A stretch of 64,000 nt of DNA, from contig NZ_JABAOB010000003.1 of NCBI RefSeq assembly GCF_012726295.1, positions 248,001 through 312,000 on the forward strand, in the 5' to 3' direction. Every line of letters starts with the position of its first letter. The stretch's first letter is position 1. Source of the stretch: Chitinophaga sp. Ak27. GTDB taxonomy: Bacteria; Bacteroidota; Bacteroidia; Chitinophagales; Chitinophagaceae. The notes beneath the pieces are model-generated. The model had not been told where the DNA came from, did no database searches, and saw only the letters and a list, made by a program, of their open reading frames with translations. The position numbers and the translations under genes were made by a program. Of this stretch, positions 17,865-26,983 are shown piece after piece.

Positions 17865-20800
17865 ATGAACACGTTTCTATTGATGAAAGTGGCGAAAGCC
17901 CGGTTCCTGTTGCTGTTCCTCGCTATTAATTTCCTTGCCGCCGCCGCATGGGGGCAGGTGAAAATTTCCGGCCAGGTAACAGACGATCAGCATACCCCAC
18001 TACCAGGTATCACGGTAGTAGTGAAAAATACCCAACAGGGCGCACAAACAAACCCTGATGGCCGTTATACCATTAATGCCAACCTGAAACCAGGTAATTA
18101 CACGCTTGCTTTTTCCGGTATAGGGTTTGCTCCCCGCGAAAGCGTGTTAGTTGTTGTAGAAGGTACCACGACCTATACGCAAAACATCCAGCTGGCTACT
18201 TCTGTATCCAAGCTGGATGAGGTAGTAGTAACCGGTACTTCGGAAGGTACTACCCGTCGTCAGTTAGGTAACTACATCAGCACGGTGAAAGCGGATGAAA
18301 TTAACAAAGGCGGTACCGGAAATGTGCTGGCAGCTTTACAGGGCAAAACCGCCGGCGCACAGATCTCACAAAACTCCGGTGACCCTTCCGGAGGCATCTC
18401 TGTAAAACTACGTGGTATCAGTACCATATCAGGATCTACCGAACCGCTCTACATCGTAGATGGGGTAATTATCGACAACTCCACTACCCGCGTTACCAAC
18501 TCTGATCCCAACTATGGTATTGGTTCTACAGGAGATAACGTGGTAGGAAGCGTAGGACAAAACCGTATGGCGGATATCAACCCTGCCGATATCGAAAGGA
18601 TAGAAGTGCTGAACGGCGCCGCTGCCGCTGCCATCTACGGTTCCCGCGCCAATGCCGGCGTAGTGCAGATATTTACCAAAAGAGGAAGCGCCGGCGTGCC
18701 GGTGATAAATTTCTCTACCACTTTTTCCGTTAACCAGCTCCGGAAGAAATTAGATGTAAACCAGGCGCCTACTAAGTTTGGCGGATCGCCCAACGATTCC
18801 ACTCAAAATATTCTCACGCCTGCTATCGTTAGTACCACGCCGGTACAGCGCTACGACTACCAGGACTTTATTTTCCGCACCGGCGTAGGAACGGATAATA
18901 ATATTTCTGTGGCCGGTGGTAAAGACAAAACAAAATATTATACCTCCGCCAGCTATCTCTATAACCAGGGCATTATCAGGAATACAGATTTCAGCCGGTA
19001 CAGCTTCCGCGTTAACCTCGACCAGGAGATCAATAACTGGATCAGCTTCAACGCCAGCCTGAACTATGTTTACAGCAAGTCGAATGAAAAGCCTGATGGA
19101 AATACTTTTTATTCACCCATGAACTCCGTTACCATTATCGGTAACTACTACGATATACAACAGCGGGATGCATTTGGTAACCTGTTGAAAGTAGGAGAAA
19201 GGGGACGTGTAAATCCTGTTTCTGTTATCGAAGACTTCAAACAACAACAGCATGTAGGCAGAGTCATTGCCGGTGCAGGTATTAAGCTACGGCCTATCAA
19301 GAACCTCACGGTCGACTATCGCATGGGTATCGACAACTATAACCAGGAGGGTACTACGTTTATGCCAGCCTTTGCCTATAACGTAAGCCCGGGATTTTAT
19401 GGAGGAGGCCCCTCCCTCGATCCAAGCCAGAATGGTTATGCCAGCGCAGGTAATAACAATTCCTTCATGATTAACCATGATGTAAATGCTACCTATAACT
19501 GGGATATCAGCGATAAACTTACCTCTGTAACCCAGCTGGGATACTCCCTGCAATACCAGCGTATGCACTATACCCTGGAGCAGGGAAGAGGGTTGCCTCC
19601 TTTTGTACAAACATCCGACAGGGCTACTACCATTATTCCTGGCGCAGATCAGCGAACAGAGGTATCTATCTCCGGGGAGTTTATCCAGCAGAACTTTAAA
19701 TACCGCAACCAACTGTTTCTTACCGGTGCGCTCCGTTTAGATGGCTCTTCCGTTTTTGGTGTTAATGAACGAAACCAGCTCTACTCAAAACTGAGTGGTA
19801 GCTATGTATTGTCGGGCACCGACTATTGGGAAAAATCGGGGCTCAGCAAATGGTGGACACTCTTTAAACTACGCGCTGCCTATGGCGAATCCGGTAACCT
19901 GACCGGGATTCCTGCTTACGGCCGCTACAATACTTACCAGGCCACTGCATTCATTGGTGCTTCTGCATTTCAATCGCCCGCTACCTACACTAACCCGGAT
20001 GTAAAACCTGAGCGGCAGAAGGAGCTGGAATTCGGTACGGATCTGTCATTTTTGAATGATCGTATATCCTTATCCGTTAACTACTACCGTAAGAAAGTAG
20101 AAGATCTGCTAATCAGCCGCGCTATTGCACCTACCAAAGGATATTCCTTTTACCTGAGTAATGTAGGCACCCTGCAAAACAACGGGCTGGAGGTAGTGCT
20201 GAACCTGGTGCCGGTAAAAATAAAAGACTTTTCCTGGAGCCTGACCGCCATCTATAACCATAACCGCAATAAGGCAGTAAATATTGGCCAGTCGCTGATC
20301 CTGTATAATACTGTGGGTGGTGCGCCGGTAGGTATTGCCAATGGCGAACCTATCGGGTTCTTCTATGGTACCTTCTTTGCCCGGGATGCCAATGGAAATA
20401 TCTTGAAGAATCCGGCTGGCATTCCTGTTACCGAAGCTGGTAAGCAACTTACGCCGCTAACTTATACCGCTGAGCGTGATCCGGCCACCGGCTTACCTCC
20501 CGCTACAGCAGCCGCGCTGAATACAAAAATTGGCGATCCAAATCCGAAGTACACCGGTACCCTTACCAGCGATTTCCAGTATAAGAAACTGGGATTGCAT
20601 GTACAGGTAGACGCGGTACAGGGTGTGAACGTGTTTAACGCCGACTGGAGAACCCGGCAGGGGGTGGATAATGGTAAGATCGCCGAAATGGAAGACCGGG
20701 GCCAGCTGCCACGTGGCTTCATTGCCGGCAACTACAATATCCAGGAATGGAGAATAGATGATGGATCGTTCGTAAAACTACGTGAACTGTCATTGAGTTA

Positions 20801-20996
20801 TAGCGTGGGCAAACTGAAAGGCATCAGCGACCTGACAGTAAGCCTGGGCGGCAGAAATTTAATCTCCTGGGATCATTACAAAGGATACGATCCGGAATTG
20901 AATGCAGCAGGACAAAGTTCTGTACTGCGTGGCATCGATTTCGGTGCGGTACCTATTCCACGGAGTTATAACCTGTCTGTTCGCCTTAAATTATAA
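17865..20996 (+). CDS. SusC/RagA-family TonB-linked outer membrane transporter
   Basis: A 1043-residue outer-membrane importer that works with the SusD lipoprotein encoded next. Signal peptide to about residue 30 (ends in WGQ), then a carboxypeptidase-regulatory-like domain (KISGQVTDDQHTPLPGITVV), the plug (VTGTSEGTTRRQLGNY to VQIFTKRG) and a long beta-barrel ending in the aromatic/hydrophobic C-terminus RSYNLSVRLKL. There is no STN domain, so it is not wired to an anti-sigma factor as the second SusC in the window is. The upstream GH9/deacetylase suggests a beta-glucan or amino-sugar-containing substrate; this is inference. Confidence 0.93.
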   Translation: MNTFLLMKVAKARFLLLFLAINFLAAAAWGQVKISGQVTDDQHTPLPGITVVVKNTQQGAQTNPDGRYTINANLKPGNYTLAFSGIGFAPRESVLVVVEGTTTYTQNIQLATSVSKLDEVVVTGTSEGTTRRQLGNYISTVKADEINKGGTGNVLAALQGKTAGAQISQNSGDPSGGISVKLRGISTISGSTEPLYIVDGVIIDNSTTRVTNSDPNYGIGSTGDNVVGSVGQNRMADINPADIERIEVLNGAAAAAIYGSRANAGVVQIFTKRGSAGVPVINFSTTFSVNQLRKKLDVNQAPTKFGGSPNDSTQNILTPAIVSTTPVQRYDYQDFIFRTGVGTDNNISVAGGKDKTKYYTSASYLYNQGIIRNTDFSRYSFRVNLDQEINNWISFNASLNYVYSKSNEKPDGNTFYSPMNSVTIIGNYYDIQQRDAFGNLLKVGERGRVNPVSVIEDFKQQQHVGRVIAGAGIKLRPIKNLTVDYRMGIDNYNQEGTTFMPAFAYNVSPGFYGGGPSLDPSQNGYASAGNNNSFMINHDVNATYNWDISDKLTSVTQLGYSLQYQRMHYTLEQGRGLPPFVQTSDRATTIIPGADQRTEVSISGEFIQQNFKYRNQLFLTGALRLDGSSVFGVNERNQLYSKLSGSYVLSGTDYWEKSGLSKWWTLFKLRAAYGESGNLTGIPAYGRYNTYQATAFIGASAFQSPATYTNPDVKPERQKELEFGTDLSFLNDRISLSVNYYRKKVEDLLISRAIAPTKGYSFYLSNVGTLQNNGLEVVLNLVPVKIKDFSWSLTAIYNHNRNKAVNIGQSLILYNTVGGAPVGIANGEPIGFFYGTFFARDANGNILKNPAGIPVTEAGKQLTPLTYTAERDPATGLPPATAAALNTKIGDPNPKYTGTLTSDFQYKKLGLHVQVDAVQGVNVFNADWRTRQGVDNGKIAEMEDRGQLPRGFIAGNYNIQEWRIDDGSFVKLRELSLSYSVGKLKGISDLTVSLGGRNLISWDHYKGYDPELNAAGQSSVLRGIDFGAVPIPRSYNLSVRLKL

Positions 20997-21016
20997 ACCA
21001 CTTTAAAAGATCCATC

Positions 21017-22324
21017 ATGAAACGATATATCAAACAATGCTTACTGGGTGTGGTAGCCATTAGTTTTATCACCGCCTGTAAGAAAGATTACCAGGACCCG
21101 TCAGGACCGTCATCAGAACAGGCTTACAGTACGCCTAACGCTTTAGCTAATGCGGCCGTAGGGCTGCAGGCCTGGTACGAAAAAGACAGGATCGGGATAC
21201 TATATACCAGCGTGGCTTCCGGCAGTTTACTCACCGGCGAAACCTTTGTTACCAACCCGGGTAATACCGATGAAGCACAGATAGGCGCCGGTGGAGTAAA
21301 GATTCTGAATACCAATGCCATTGTCACCGGGTTGTGGTCGGTGAGTAATAAGATCCGTTATGAAGCCGATAGTATCATGCGCCGTACCAATGCGATTGTT
21401 ACCGATAAAGGATATGCCAGCGGTATTATTGCCTATGCTTCTATCTTTAAAGCCCTGGCCATTGGTGTACAGGCCAGCTTCTGGGAGCAGGTACCTGCAG
21501 GTAGCAGTACGCCCGGATCTACCACCAATAATGTGAGCTTCATTACAGGACAGCAGGGATTTGCGCTTGCAGCATCTACGCTGGATAATGCCATTGCTAC
21601 GGTAACGGCAACGCCTATAGGCAGTAACTTCTTGGTGAATGTGCCTGCCAGTGTAGATATTGTAAATACGTTGTATGCCTTGAAGGCTAGGTATGCCTTG
21701 TACGCTGGCGACTATGCCGGTGCCCTGGCTGCAGCCAATAAAGTAGACCTTACGGTGAGGTCAGTATTCGGATTTAATCCCCAGGTTACCAACCCAATTT
21801 ATACCCTGGTAACCGCCACTAATAATATCTACAACGTGGTAGATTCTACTATGGGGTTGCCTGTGGGCTTACAACCTAATTTGTCGGATAAACGTGTACC
21901 GTTTTATATAGCAACCAGGACGGTAAAACCACACTTTAATATCAATGGTTTTTTCCAGACCAATGTTACCGCGGTGCCTATTTATTTGCCGGGAGAAATA
22001 TTGTTGATAAAAGCAGAATGTTATGCCCGTCAGCATGATGTGCCCAATGGATTACTGCAGCTGAATAAAGTGGTGACCAAAACGCCTGCTGCCGATCCTT
22101 TTGGCGTCGGGGCTGCCCTGCCGCCGGTTGTAGCTGCATCAGAACAGGATTTACTCACCTTGATTTTTCAACATCGCCGGATTGAAATGTTTATGGGTGC
22201 ACAGGAGCTGGAGGATAGCCGTCGCTTCGGAAGACCCGTAGGGGAAAGAAAGAGGAATTACTTCCCGTATCCGTTTGTGGAAAGGAATGATAATCCCAAT
22301 ACCCCGCAGGATCCTGCATTTTAA
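21017..22324 (+). CDS. SusD/RagB-family surface lipoprotein
   Basis: A 435-residue lipoprotein (leader LLGVVAISFITAC, Cys21) that captures glycan on the cell surface and passes it to the SusC partner 20 nt upstream. The central helical region has TPR-like repeats, and the C-terminal segment QDLLTLIFQHRRIEMFMGAQ followed by RFGRP is a SusD hallmark. It is slightly short for SusD proteins (usually 480-600). A terminator follows. Confidence 0.9.
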   Translation: MKRYIKQCLLGVVAISFITACKKDYQDPSGPSSEQAYSTPNALANAAVGLQAWYEKDRIGILYTSVASGSLLTGETFVTNPGNTDEAQIGAGGVKILNTNAIVTGLWSVSNKIRYEADSIMRRTNAIVTDKGYASGIIAYASIFKALAIGVQASFWEQVPAGSSTPGSTTNNVSFITGQQGFALAASTLDNAIATVTATPIGSNFLVNVPASVDIVNTLYALKARYALYAGDYAGALAAANKVDLTVRSVFGFNPQVTNPIYTLVTATNNIYNVVDSTMGLPVGLQPNLSDKRVPFYIATRTVKPHFNINGFFQTNVTAVPIYLPGEILLIKAECYARQHDVPNGLLQLNKVVTKTPAADPFGVGAALPPVVAASEQDLLTLIFQHRRIEMFMGAQELEDSRRFGRPVGERKRNYFPYPFVERNDNPNTPQDPAF

Positions 22325-22332
22325 TAATGTTG

Positions 22333-22368
22333 CAATGGTTGCTGCCTGCTGGTAGCAACCATTGTTTT
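22333..22368 (+). terminator. Rho-independent terminator after susD
   Basis: Perfect 11-bp arms (22333-22343 and 22354-22364) followed by TTTT. It ends the GH9-SusC-SusD unit. Confidence 0.8.
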
Positions 22369-22744
22369 ATATTGGTTGCTTGAATAGGTGAAAAGATGGA
22401 TTCCCGTGAAAGTAATAGTAAAAGAAGCTACCCCCGAAATAGGCGGCTACGTCCCACCAGTCGCCGGTATAGCGTGAGGAAAAATGCGGCATGATCCACT
22501 CAAACACCACCGCCGTATAACCAGCCATGAACAATAAATAGCCTAACGGATAAGTATAGTTGGCATTGCAGACAATAAATCTGCGGATGAAATGAAGCGA
22601 CAAATGCGCCATGGCAGGCACTGCTACCAGGTCGGTCAGATGATCATTCAATACCGGGATAGGCTGATGCAAATACCTGCACAGGTGAATAATACACCAC
22701 GTTACCCCATACGTGACAAATAAGGGATCAAATAACTTTTTCAT
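22367..22744 (-). CDS. Small integral membrane protein
   Basis: A 125-residue protein from the ATG at 22744; a longer version from 22792 would overlap the upstream gene. It has about four hydrophobic segments, with conserved-looking polar residues in between (DDLVAVPAMAH-like turn, RRF, WWDVAAYFGG). Similar small Bacteroidota membrane proteins carry no reliable function. It starts one nucleotide after the stop of the preceding gene, so the two form an operon. Confidence 0.6.
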   Translation of the reverse strand: MKKLFDPLFVTYGVTWCIIHLCRYLHQPIPVLNDHLTDLVAVPAMAHLSLHFIRRFIVCNANYTYPLGYLLFMAGYTAVVFEWIMPHFSSRYTGDWWDVAAYFGGSFFYYYFHGNPSFHLFKQPI

Positions 22745-22745
22745 C

Positions 22746-22940
22746 TCACAAAACAAACATAATGGCTCCCCCCAACAGTAATGTAACAACAAGTACCATT
22801 ACGGTAAACAGGTAGAATCCACTTGTCTTCAGTATTTTTACGGGTGTGCTATCGCCGGGAGCGATAGGGAATATGCTGCCTCTCAACCTTTTAAGTAAAG
22901 GCGTTTCGTCCTGTACCGGTTCGTTTGATTCGTTTGGCAT
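22746..22940 (-). CDS. Single-pass membrane protein, 64 aa
   Basis: A short protein with a polar N-terminal half (PNESNEPVQDETPLLKRL) and one C-terminal hydrophobic helix. It is preceded by a perfect -7 box (22957-22964) and coupled to the following membrane protein. It is divergent from the TetR gene. Function unknown. Confidence 0.6.
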   Translation of the reverse strand: MPNESNEPVQDETPLLKRLRGSIFPIAPGDSTPVKILKTSGFYLFTVMVLVVTLLLGGAIMFVL

Positions 22941-22956
22941 ATCTTTAAATTTAGAA

Positions 22957-22964
22957 CAAATGTA
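22957..22964 (-). promoter_or_regulatory. -7 box TACATTTG of the small membrane pair
   Basis: A perfect TAnnTTTG box 16 nt before the ATG at 22940. It lies between 9-bp inverted arms (22947-22955 and 22993-23001) that may bind the divergent TetR protein. Confidence 0.5.
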
Positions 22965-22994
22965 CTAATTATTTTTAAAATCGGACCAAACATC

Positions 22995-23002
22995 TAAATT
23001 TG
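22995..23002 (+). promoter_or_regulatory. -7 box TAAATTTG, 3 nt before the TetR start
   Basis: A perfect TAnnTTTG box. With the ATG at 23006 only GAT separates box and start codon, so the mRNA should be leaderless. Confidence 0.55.
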
Positions 23003-23005
23003 GAT

Positions 23006-23620
23006 ATGGATACTAAAGAGCGCATTCTAAAAACGGCTTTGGAGTTATATAACAGCCAAGGGGTTAACACCATTACCAGCAGGCATATTGCCGCTAAAAT
23101 GGGCATCAGCCCCGGCAATTTGCACTATCACTTTAAGCATACCGACGAAATTATTAAAACGTTATACGACCGCCTGTCGGCCGATTTTGACGTGATAGTA
23201 GCCAGTGTGGAAGCGCTGGAAGAGGTAGACTTGCCAATGATTCGTAGTTTCGTTATCACCTCCCTTGAGCTGGGATATAAATACCGGTTTATCTTTTTAC
23301 ATTTTGTGGAGATAGGATTGCGTATACCCGCGGTAAAGAAAGACTATGCGGCGTTGACACAAAGACGCGAGAAAGAGTTCTTGTCTATTTTTGAAAAATT
23401 GAAAGCCAGTGGTGTATTCAGGCCCGATTTACCGGAAGAAGTATTGAAAGCATTTGTTACCCAGATTTTTATTGTGGGCGACTTCTGGTTGTCCAACAAC
23501 GAGTTGACATTAAAGCTAAAAGGCAGTAAAGCTATTGCGCATTATAGCGATATATTTTCCAGTATGTTTTATCCTTATTTAACGCCGGCAGCCATGCAGC
23601 TGGCAAAGGGAAATGAATAG
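23006..23620 (+). CDS. TetR-family transcriptional regulator
   Basis: A 204-residue regulator. The ATG at 23006 is preferred to a TTG two codons upstream, which falls within the -7 box. The N-terminal helix-turn-helix reads KERILKTALELYNSQGVNTI followed by HIAAKMGISPGNLHYHFKHT. The C-terminal ligand domain is of unknown specificity. It probably controls itself and the divergent small-membrane-protein pair, since inverted arms flank both promoters. Confidence 0.85.
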   Translation: MDTKERILKTALELYNSQGVNTITSRHIAAKMGISPGNLHYHFKHTDEIIKTLYDRLSADFDVIVASVEALEEVDLPMIRSFVITSLELGYKYRFIFLHFVEIGLRIPAVKKDYAALTQRREKEFLSIFEKLKASGVFRPDLPEEVLKAFVTQIFIVGDFWLSNNELTLKLKGSKAIAHYSDIFSSMFYPYLTPAAMQLAKGNE

Positions 23621-23666
23621 TGGCACAGGACCGCGCTTTATTGCAACCCCTGTGCCACCCTGTTGA

Positions 23667-24536
23667 TTAGGCTAATACCGCCTTGTAATCCTCCACAAAT
23701 TGCCGGAACCCGATAGCTGTTTTACCGGTAACCTCTTGCACGGTATTAAAAACAGCTGCTGCTTCCCCTCTTGAATAGTGGGCATAGTCTTCCAGTAGGC
23801 CGCCTACCTGCCATTCAGGGAATCCTGCCGCTCTCACAGCTTCTTCCATTTGAGCCGGCGCTACATCTACAAAGGCGATTTGCTTACCCAGCACCTGGGA
23901 TAGGATATCGGCCATTTCATAGTGCGTAATAGCTGTACTCCCGGTAATGTTGTAGATCTTATTTTCATGTCCCAGTGAGGTTAGGGCTGCTGCAGCTACG
24001 GCCGCAATATCGCGTACATCCACTGCGCTGATAGCGGCATGACCGACTGCGGCATAGAATTTTCCCGTTTGCTGAATTAAATCTTTGAAGCCAAGTAATC
24101 CCTGCATGTACAGGTTGGGACGAAGAAAGGTATAGTTAAATCGTAGTGATTGGATATACGCTTCTACCGCTGCATGGTAGCGCAGGAAGCGCACCGGGGA
24201 ATGTTTTTCCGAAGCAAATTGCGACAGCTTCACGATATGCTTTACGCCAGCCTGATGAGCTGCATGTACAAAATTTATTTGCAGCGATTCCGCCTGCTCG
24301 GATGAGTTGGTAAGTAAAAATGCTTTATCGATGCCTTGCAGGGCGTTGCTTAAAGTAGCAGAGTCAGATAAATCGCCCGTTACAATGGTAGCTTGCGGCA
24401 GGCTTTTGAGCAATTTACTACTATCTCCATTACGTACCAGGGCTTTAAAAGGAGTATTGGAAGCTACCAGTTTTTTTACGAGTTGTGTACCTACGTTGCC
24501 GGTGGCGCCAGTGATCAGGATAGTTGCTTGTGTCAT
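23667..24536 (-). CDS. NmrA/SDR-type NAD(P)H-binding oxidoreductase
   Basis: A 289-residue Rossmann protein with the nucleotide motif TGATGNVG (residues 9-16). The absence of a clear Tyr-x-x-x-Lys pair and the pattern VKLSQFASEKHSPVRFLRYH followed by YTFLRPNLYMQ place it with atypical SDRs of the NmrA/quinone-reductase-like group. Such proteins sense or reduce redox partners. It lies 77 nt after an AraC regulator on the same strand, which probably controls it. Confidence 0.85.
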   Translation of the reverse strand: MTQATILITGATGNVGTQLVKKLVASNTPFKALVRNGDSSKLLKSLPQATIVTGDLSDSATLSNALQGIDKAFLLTNSSEQAESLQINFVHAAHQAGVKHIVKLSQFASEKHSPVRFLRYHAAVEAYIQSLRFNYTFLRPNLYMQGLLGFKDLIQQTGKFYAAVGHAAISAVDVRDIAAVAAAALTSLGHENKIYNITGSTAITHYEMADILSQVLGKQIAFVDVAPAQMEEAVRAAGFPEWQVGGLLEDYAHYSRGEAAAVFNTVQEVTGKTAIGFRQFVEDYKAVLA

Positions 24537-24613
24537 TATTTGAACGTTTAATTGTTATTTGATGACACAAAGATGGTGATAGCCGCCTGCCTGGAATTGT
24601 AAGAAAACGAAAG

Positions 24614-25432
24614 TTAGTCCCGCTGCCTACAGATGCTTTGTTGAAACTTCAGGTATTGTGTGGGGCTTAAATGCAGGTAGTGTTTAAAATCGTGGATAAG
24701 CTGGCTTTGATCATAGTAACCACAGCCTTCAATGATATCAAACCAATCTACTTTTCTGTTGCCGCCTGTGCTGGCCCCGATCATTTCAATGGCTTTCAGG
24801 AAGCGCTGATACCGCGCTATTTCTTTGGCAGAATAACCAAAGTATTTTTTGTGATGCATTTGCACGGATCTTTCCGACAACTGGTTCTTTTCAGAAATCT
24901 CTTTTACAGTACTCAAGTTGGGATCGTTGAAACCTGCTATTTGCTCCACGATAGGATGACGATTACGCAGATATGGTTGGCAAAATGCCAGCAGGTGATT
25001 TACCCGGTCTTCCATAGCTGGTATATGACACAGCTCTTTCCATAGCACAGTAAAGCAATCGTCCTGCAGCAAGGTATCGGGATGGGTAGAAAAGTTTTGA
25101 GCAAAGGCGGCGCTGCCAAAAAAACGGGAAAAGGCATCGTCTTTAAAATTAGCCACCAGCAGTGATGCACCTGGTGGCAGTGTATAGTCAAATGCCTGCT
25201 TAATAGGCCCTGCTACCAGGCAGGTATCCATCACCAGCTCGTCTTTCTCCCGGGTAGTAAGCACGATAGGCGCCCCGAAGCTAAATGCCATCATGGTTTG
25301 AAAAGAGGGTAACAGCGTGTGAGTTATCGCCTGATCAGTGTTGTTTTCCGCAAAATAGAAATGCGAGAATACTTCCTCAAAGGCAGCAGGAACAGCAATG
25401 CTGCCGGTGTTGTAGGTGCCCTGGTTTTGCAT
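24614..25432 (-). CDS. AraC-family transcriptional regulator
   Basis: A 272-residue regulator with an N-terminal sensor part and a C-terminal AraC DNA-binding domain (about 165-265; STVKEISEKNQLSERSVQMH in the first helix-turn-helix, CGYYDQSQLIHDFKHYLHLS in the second). The -7 box TATCTTTG ends four nucleotides before the ATG, so the mRNA is probably leaderless. It likely controls the NmrA-like reductase downstream. Confidence 0.85.
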   Translation of the reverse strand: MQNQGTYNTGSIAVPAAFEEVFSHFYFAENNTDQAITHTLLPSFQTMMAFSFGAPIVLTTREKDELVMDTCLVAGPIKQAFDYTLPPGASLLVANFKDDAFSRFFGSAAFAQNFSTHPDTLLQDDCFTVLWKELCHIPAMEDRVNHLLAFCQPYLRNRHPIVEQIAGFNDPNLSTVKEISEKNQLSERSVQMHHKKYFGYSAKEIARYQRFLKAIEMIGASTGGNRKVDWFDIIEGCGYYDQSQLIHDFKHYLHLSPTQYLKFQQSICRQRD

Positions 25433-25436
25433 GATG

Positions 25437-25444
25437 CAAAGATA
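25437..25444 (-). promoter_or_regulatory. -7 box TATCTTTG, 4 nt before the AraC start
   Basis: A perfect TAnnTTTG box on the minus strand. A TTG lies about 17-18 nt upstream as a possible -33 element. Confidence 0.6.
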
Positions 25445-25698
25445 ATAAAGAGTTCGGAATCCAACTTTTTTCGAAGCTGTGGAACGTTTTTTATCGGGAA
25501 TTTTGTGTCGAATTTTTTTGCTGAAATTTTATTTATCCAGTAAAATTTCTTTTATGCTCATCTTAATTTTTTTCCTAGTTTCGCTATACTGAAATCATGA
25601 TATCGTTAACCACGCCGCATCCCTTATGTGGCCTATCTCTGTAGCATTTAATAATCCTATAAAACTTTTATTTATTCATTAAAACCCATCCCTCAAGC

Positions 25699-26460
25699 AT
25701 GAAAAAGTTGTTTGTATTGATCCTCGCAGGATCCCTGGCATTCGTTAACCAGTCTTGTCAGAAAAGTAATATGAAAGATCCGCTATCTACGGAAACAGCC
25801 ACCACGTTAAAGTCGGGTGTTAACGCTAAAGCAGCAGGTGCTTGTTATAGTGCTACTTATGTAGATACCTGGCATTATGCTACGCCACAGCTATACATCT
25901 TTCATGACAACCAGTATGCGCGTTATGATGTGCTCACGAATACCTACAAAAGCCTGAATGGTATTTCGAATGGCTATCCTGGCGTGCCGTTCAGCTCATT
26001 TGATGCTACGTACATTGATACCTGGCATTACTCCACACCGCAATTGTATATCTTTAGAGGTAATCAATATGCCCGCTACGATATTCTGACTAATACTTAC
26101 CAGGGTCTTAACAGTATTGCCAACGGTTATCCCGGTGTGCCTTTCACCACGATTGATGCCGCTTATGTGGATACCTGGCATTATGCAACACCCCAGTTAT
26201 ATCTGTTCAGCGGTACACAGTACGCACGTTACGACATCCTGACAAATACCTTCATGGGAGTAAACAGTATTGCAAACGGTTACCCGGGTGTGCCTTTCAG
26301 TACTTTCAATGCTACTTATGTTGATACATGGCACTATCCAACACCGCAATTATACATCTTTAACGGTACCCAGTATGCACGTTACGACATACTGACCAAT
26401 ACCTTTATGGGGGTTAACAGCAACGCTAACGGTTATCCTGGCGTCCCTTTCTGCCTGTAA
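25699..26460 (+). CDS. Lipoprotein with a four-blade hemopexin-like propeller
   Basis: A 253-residue protein with a leader ending at Cys20 (FVNQSC), hence probably a membrane-anchored lipoprotein. Residues 51-253 are four tandem repeats of 51, 51, 51 and 50 residues, each reading ATYVDTWHY.TPQLYIF..., ..QYARYDILTNT and NGYPGVPF. The repeat length and the pattern (D-A-x-Y at the blade start, YIF.G.QYARYD in the middle) match hemopexin-like blades, and four blades make one closed propeller. Cys49 before blade 1 and Cys252 at the end of blade 4 could form the closing disulfide seen in hemopexin folds. The ligand (haem, metal or protein) cannot be told. It seems to be a single gene. Confidence 0.8.
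   Translation: MKKLFVLILAGSLAFVNQSCQKSNMKDPLSTETATTLKSGVNAKAAGACYSATYVDTWHYATPQLYIFHDNQYARYDVLTNTYKSLNGISNGYPGVPFSSFDATYIDTWHYSTPQLYIFRGNQYARYDILTNTYQGLNSIANGYPGVPFTTIDAAYVDTWHYATPQLYLFSGTQYARYDILTNTFMGVNSIANGYPGVPFSTFNATYVDTWHYPTPQLYIFNGTQYARYDILTNTFMGVNSNANGYPGVPFCL
25849..26457 (+). repeat. Four in-frame 153-bp coding repeats
   Basis: Units at 25849-26001, 26002-26154, 26155-26307 and 26308-26457. Units 3 and 4 are the most alike, which suggests recent duplication or gene conversion. Confidence 0.85.
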
Positions 26461-26483
26461 TCTGCATCAATGGAATATAAATG

Positions 26484-26514
26484 GAGAACCTCTTCCGGTT
26501 GGGAAGAGGTTCTC
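26484..26514 (+). terminator. Hairpin after the hemopexin-like gene
   Basis: Perfect 13-bp GC-containing arms (26484-26496 and 26502-26514), loop GGTTG. No T-run follows, so termination may be weak. Confidence 0.55.
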
Positions 26515-26530
26515 TGCACGTGCTGTCTAT

Positions 26531-26980
26531 TCACGCACTAAATTGTTTTAAATGATGGTCGCAATGTTTGTAAATAAATTGTCCCAGCTGTTCTTTCGTC
26601 ATTTTGCCAAAAAACCAATGTGTGAATTCGGTGCCGTTAAACGTATCATAACGCTCAATCAGCAATTTCCATTTTAATTTTTCATCGTCTAAGTCACTGA
26701 TGTTTTCAGTTACTTTAAACGGCGGAGGAGTGGTAGAATTTTTTCTGATGTTGGAATGTTCATCTTTTAAAATTGCTTTAATGGCTAATTTGCCAAAAAT
26801 GCGCCCCATCAATGACCGGTTGATTTTTATATGGCCATAATAGTATTCTTCGCAGCGTGCACAATGCCTTACCATTTGAGTAACTGTCATCTTGCCCCAC
26901 TGAGGAGTATTGTTTTTGGTAAGGGAATCAATTCTCCGGACTATCTCCTGCCTTGTTTCCCTGTCAAATATTGATTTCAT
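26531..26980 (-). CDS. DUF1569 family protein
   Basis: A 149-residue protein of the DUF1569 family, which adopts a DinB-like four-helix bundle. The segments QWGKMTVTQMVRHCARCEEY and FFGKMTKEQLGQFIYKHCDH followed by HLKQF carry the His/Cys residues usual at the putative metal site. Third gene of an AraC/VOC/DUF1569 operon, with 3 nt between it and the VOC gene. The reaction is unknown. Confidence 0.82.
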   Translation of the reverse strand: MKSIFDRETRQEIVRRIDSLTKNNTPQWGKMTVTQMVRHCARCEEYYYGHIKINRSLMGRIFGKLAIKAILKDEHSNIRKNSTTPPPFKVTENISDLDDEKLKWKLLIERYDTFNGTEFTHWFFGKMTKEQLGQFIYKHCDHHLKQFSA

Positions 26981-26983
26981 GCA

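Noticed and set aside
25849..26457. CRISPR-like or intergenic tandem array
   Set aside because: The 153-bp repeats are in frame inside a protein and encode propeller blades.
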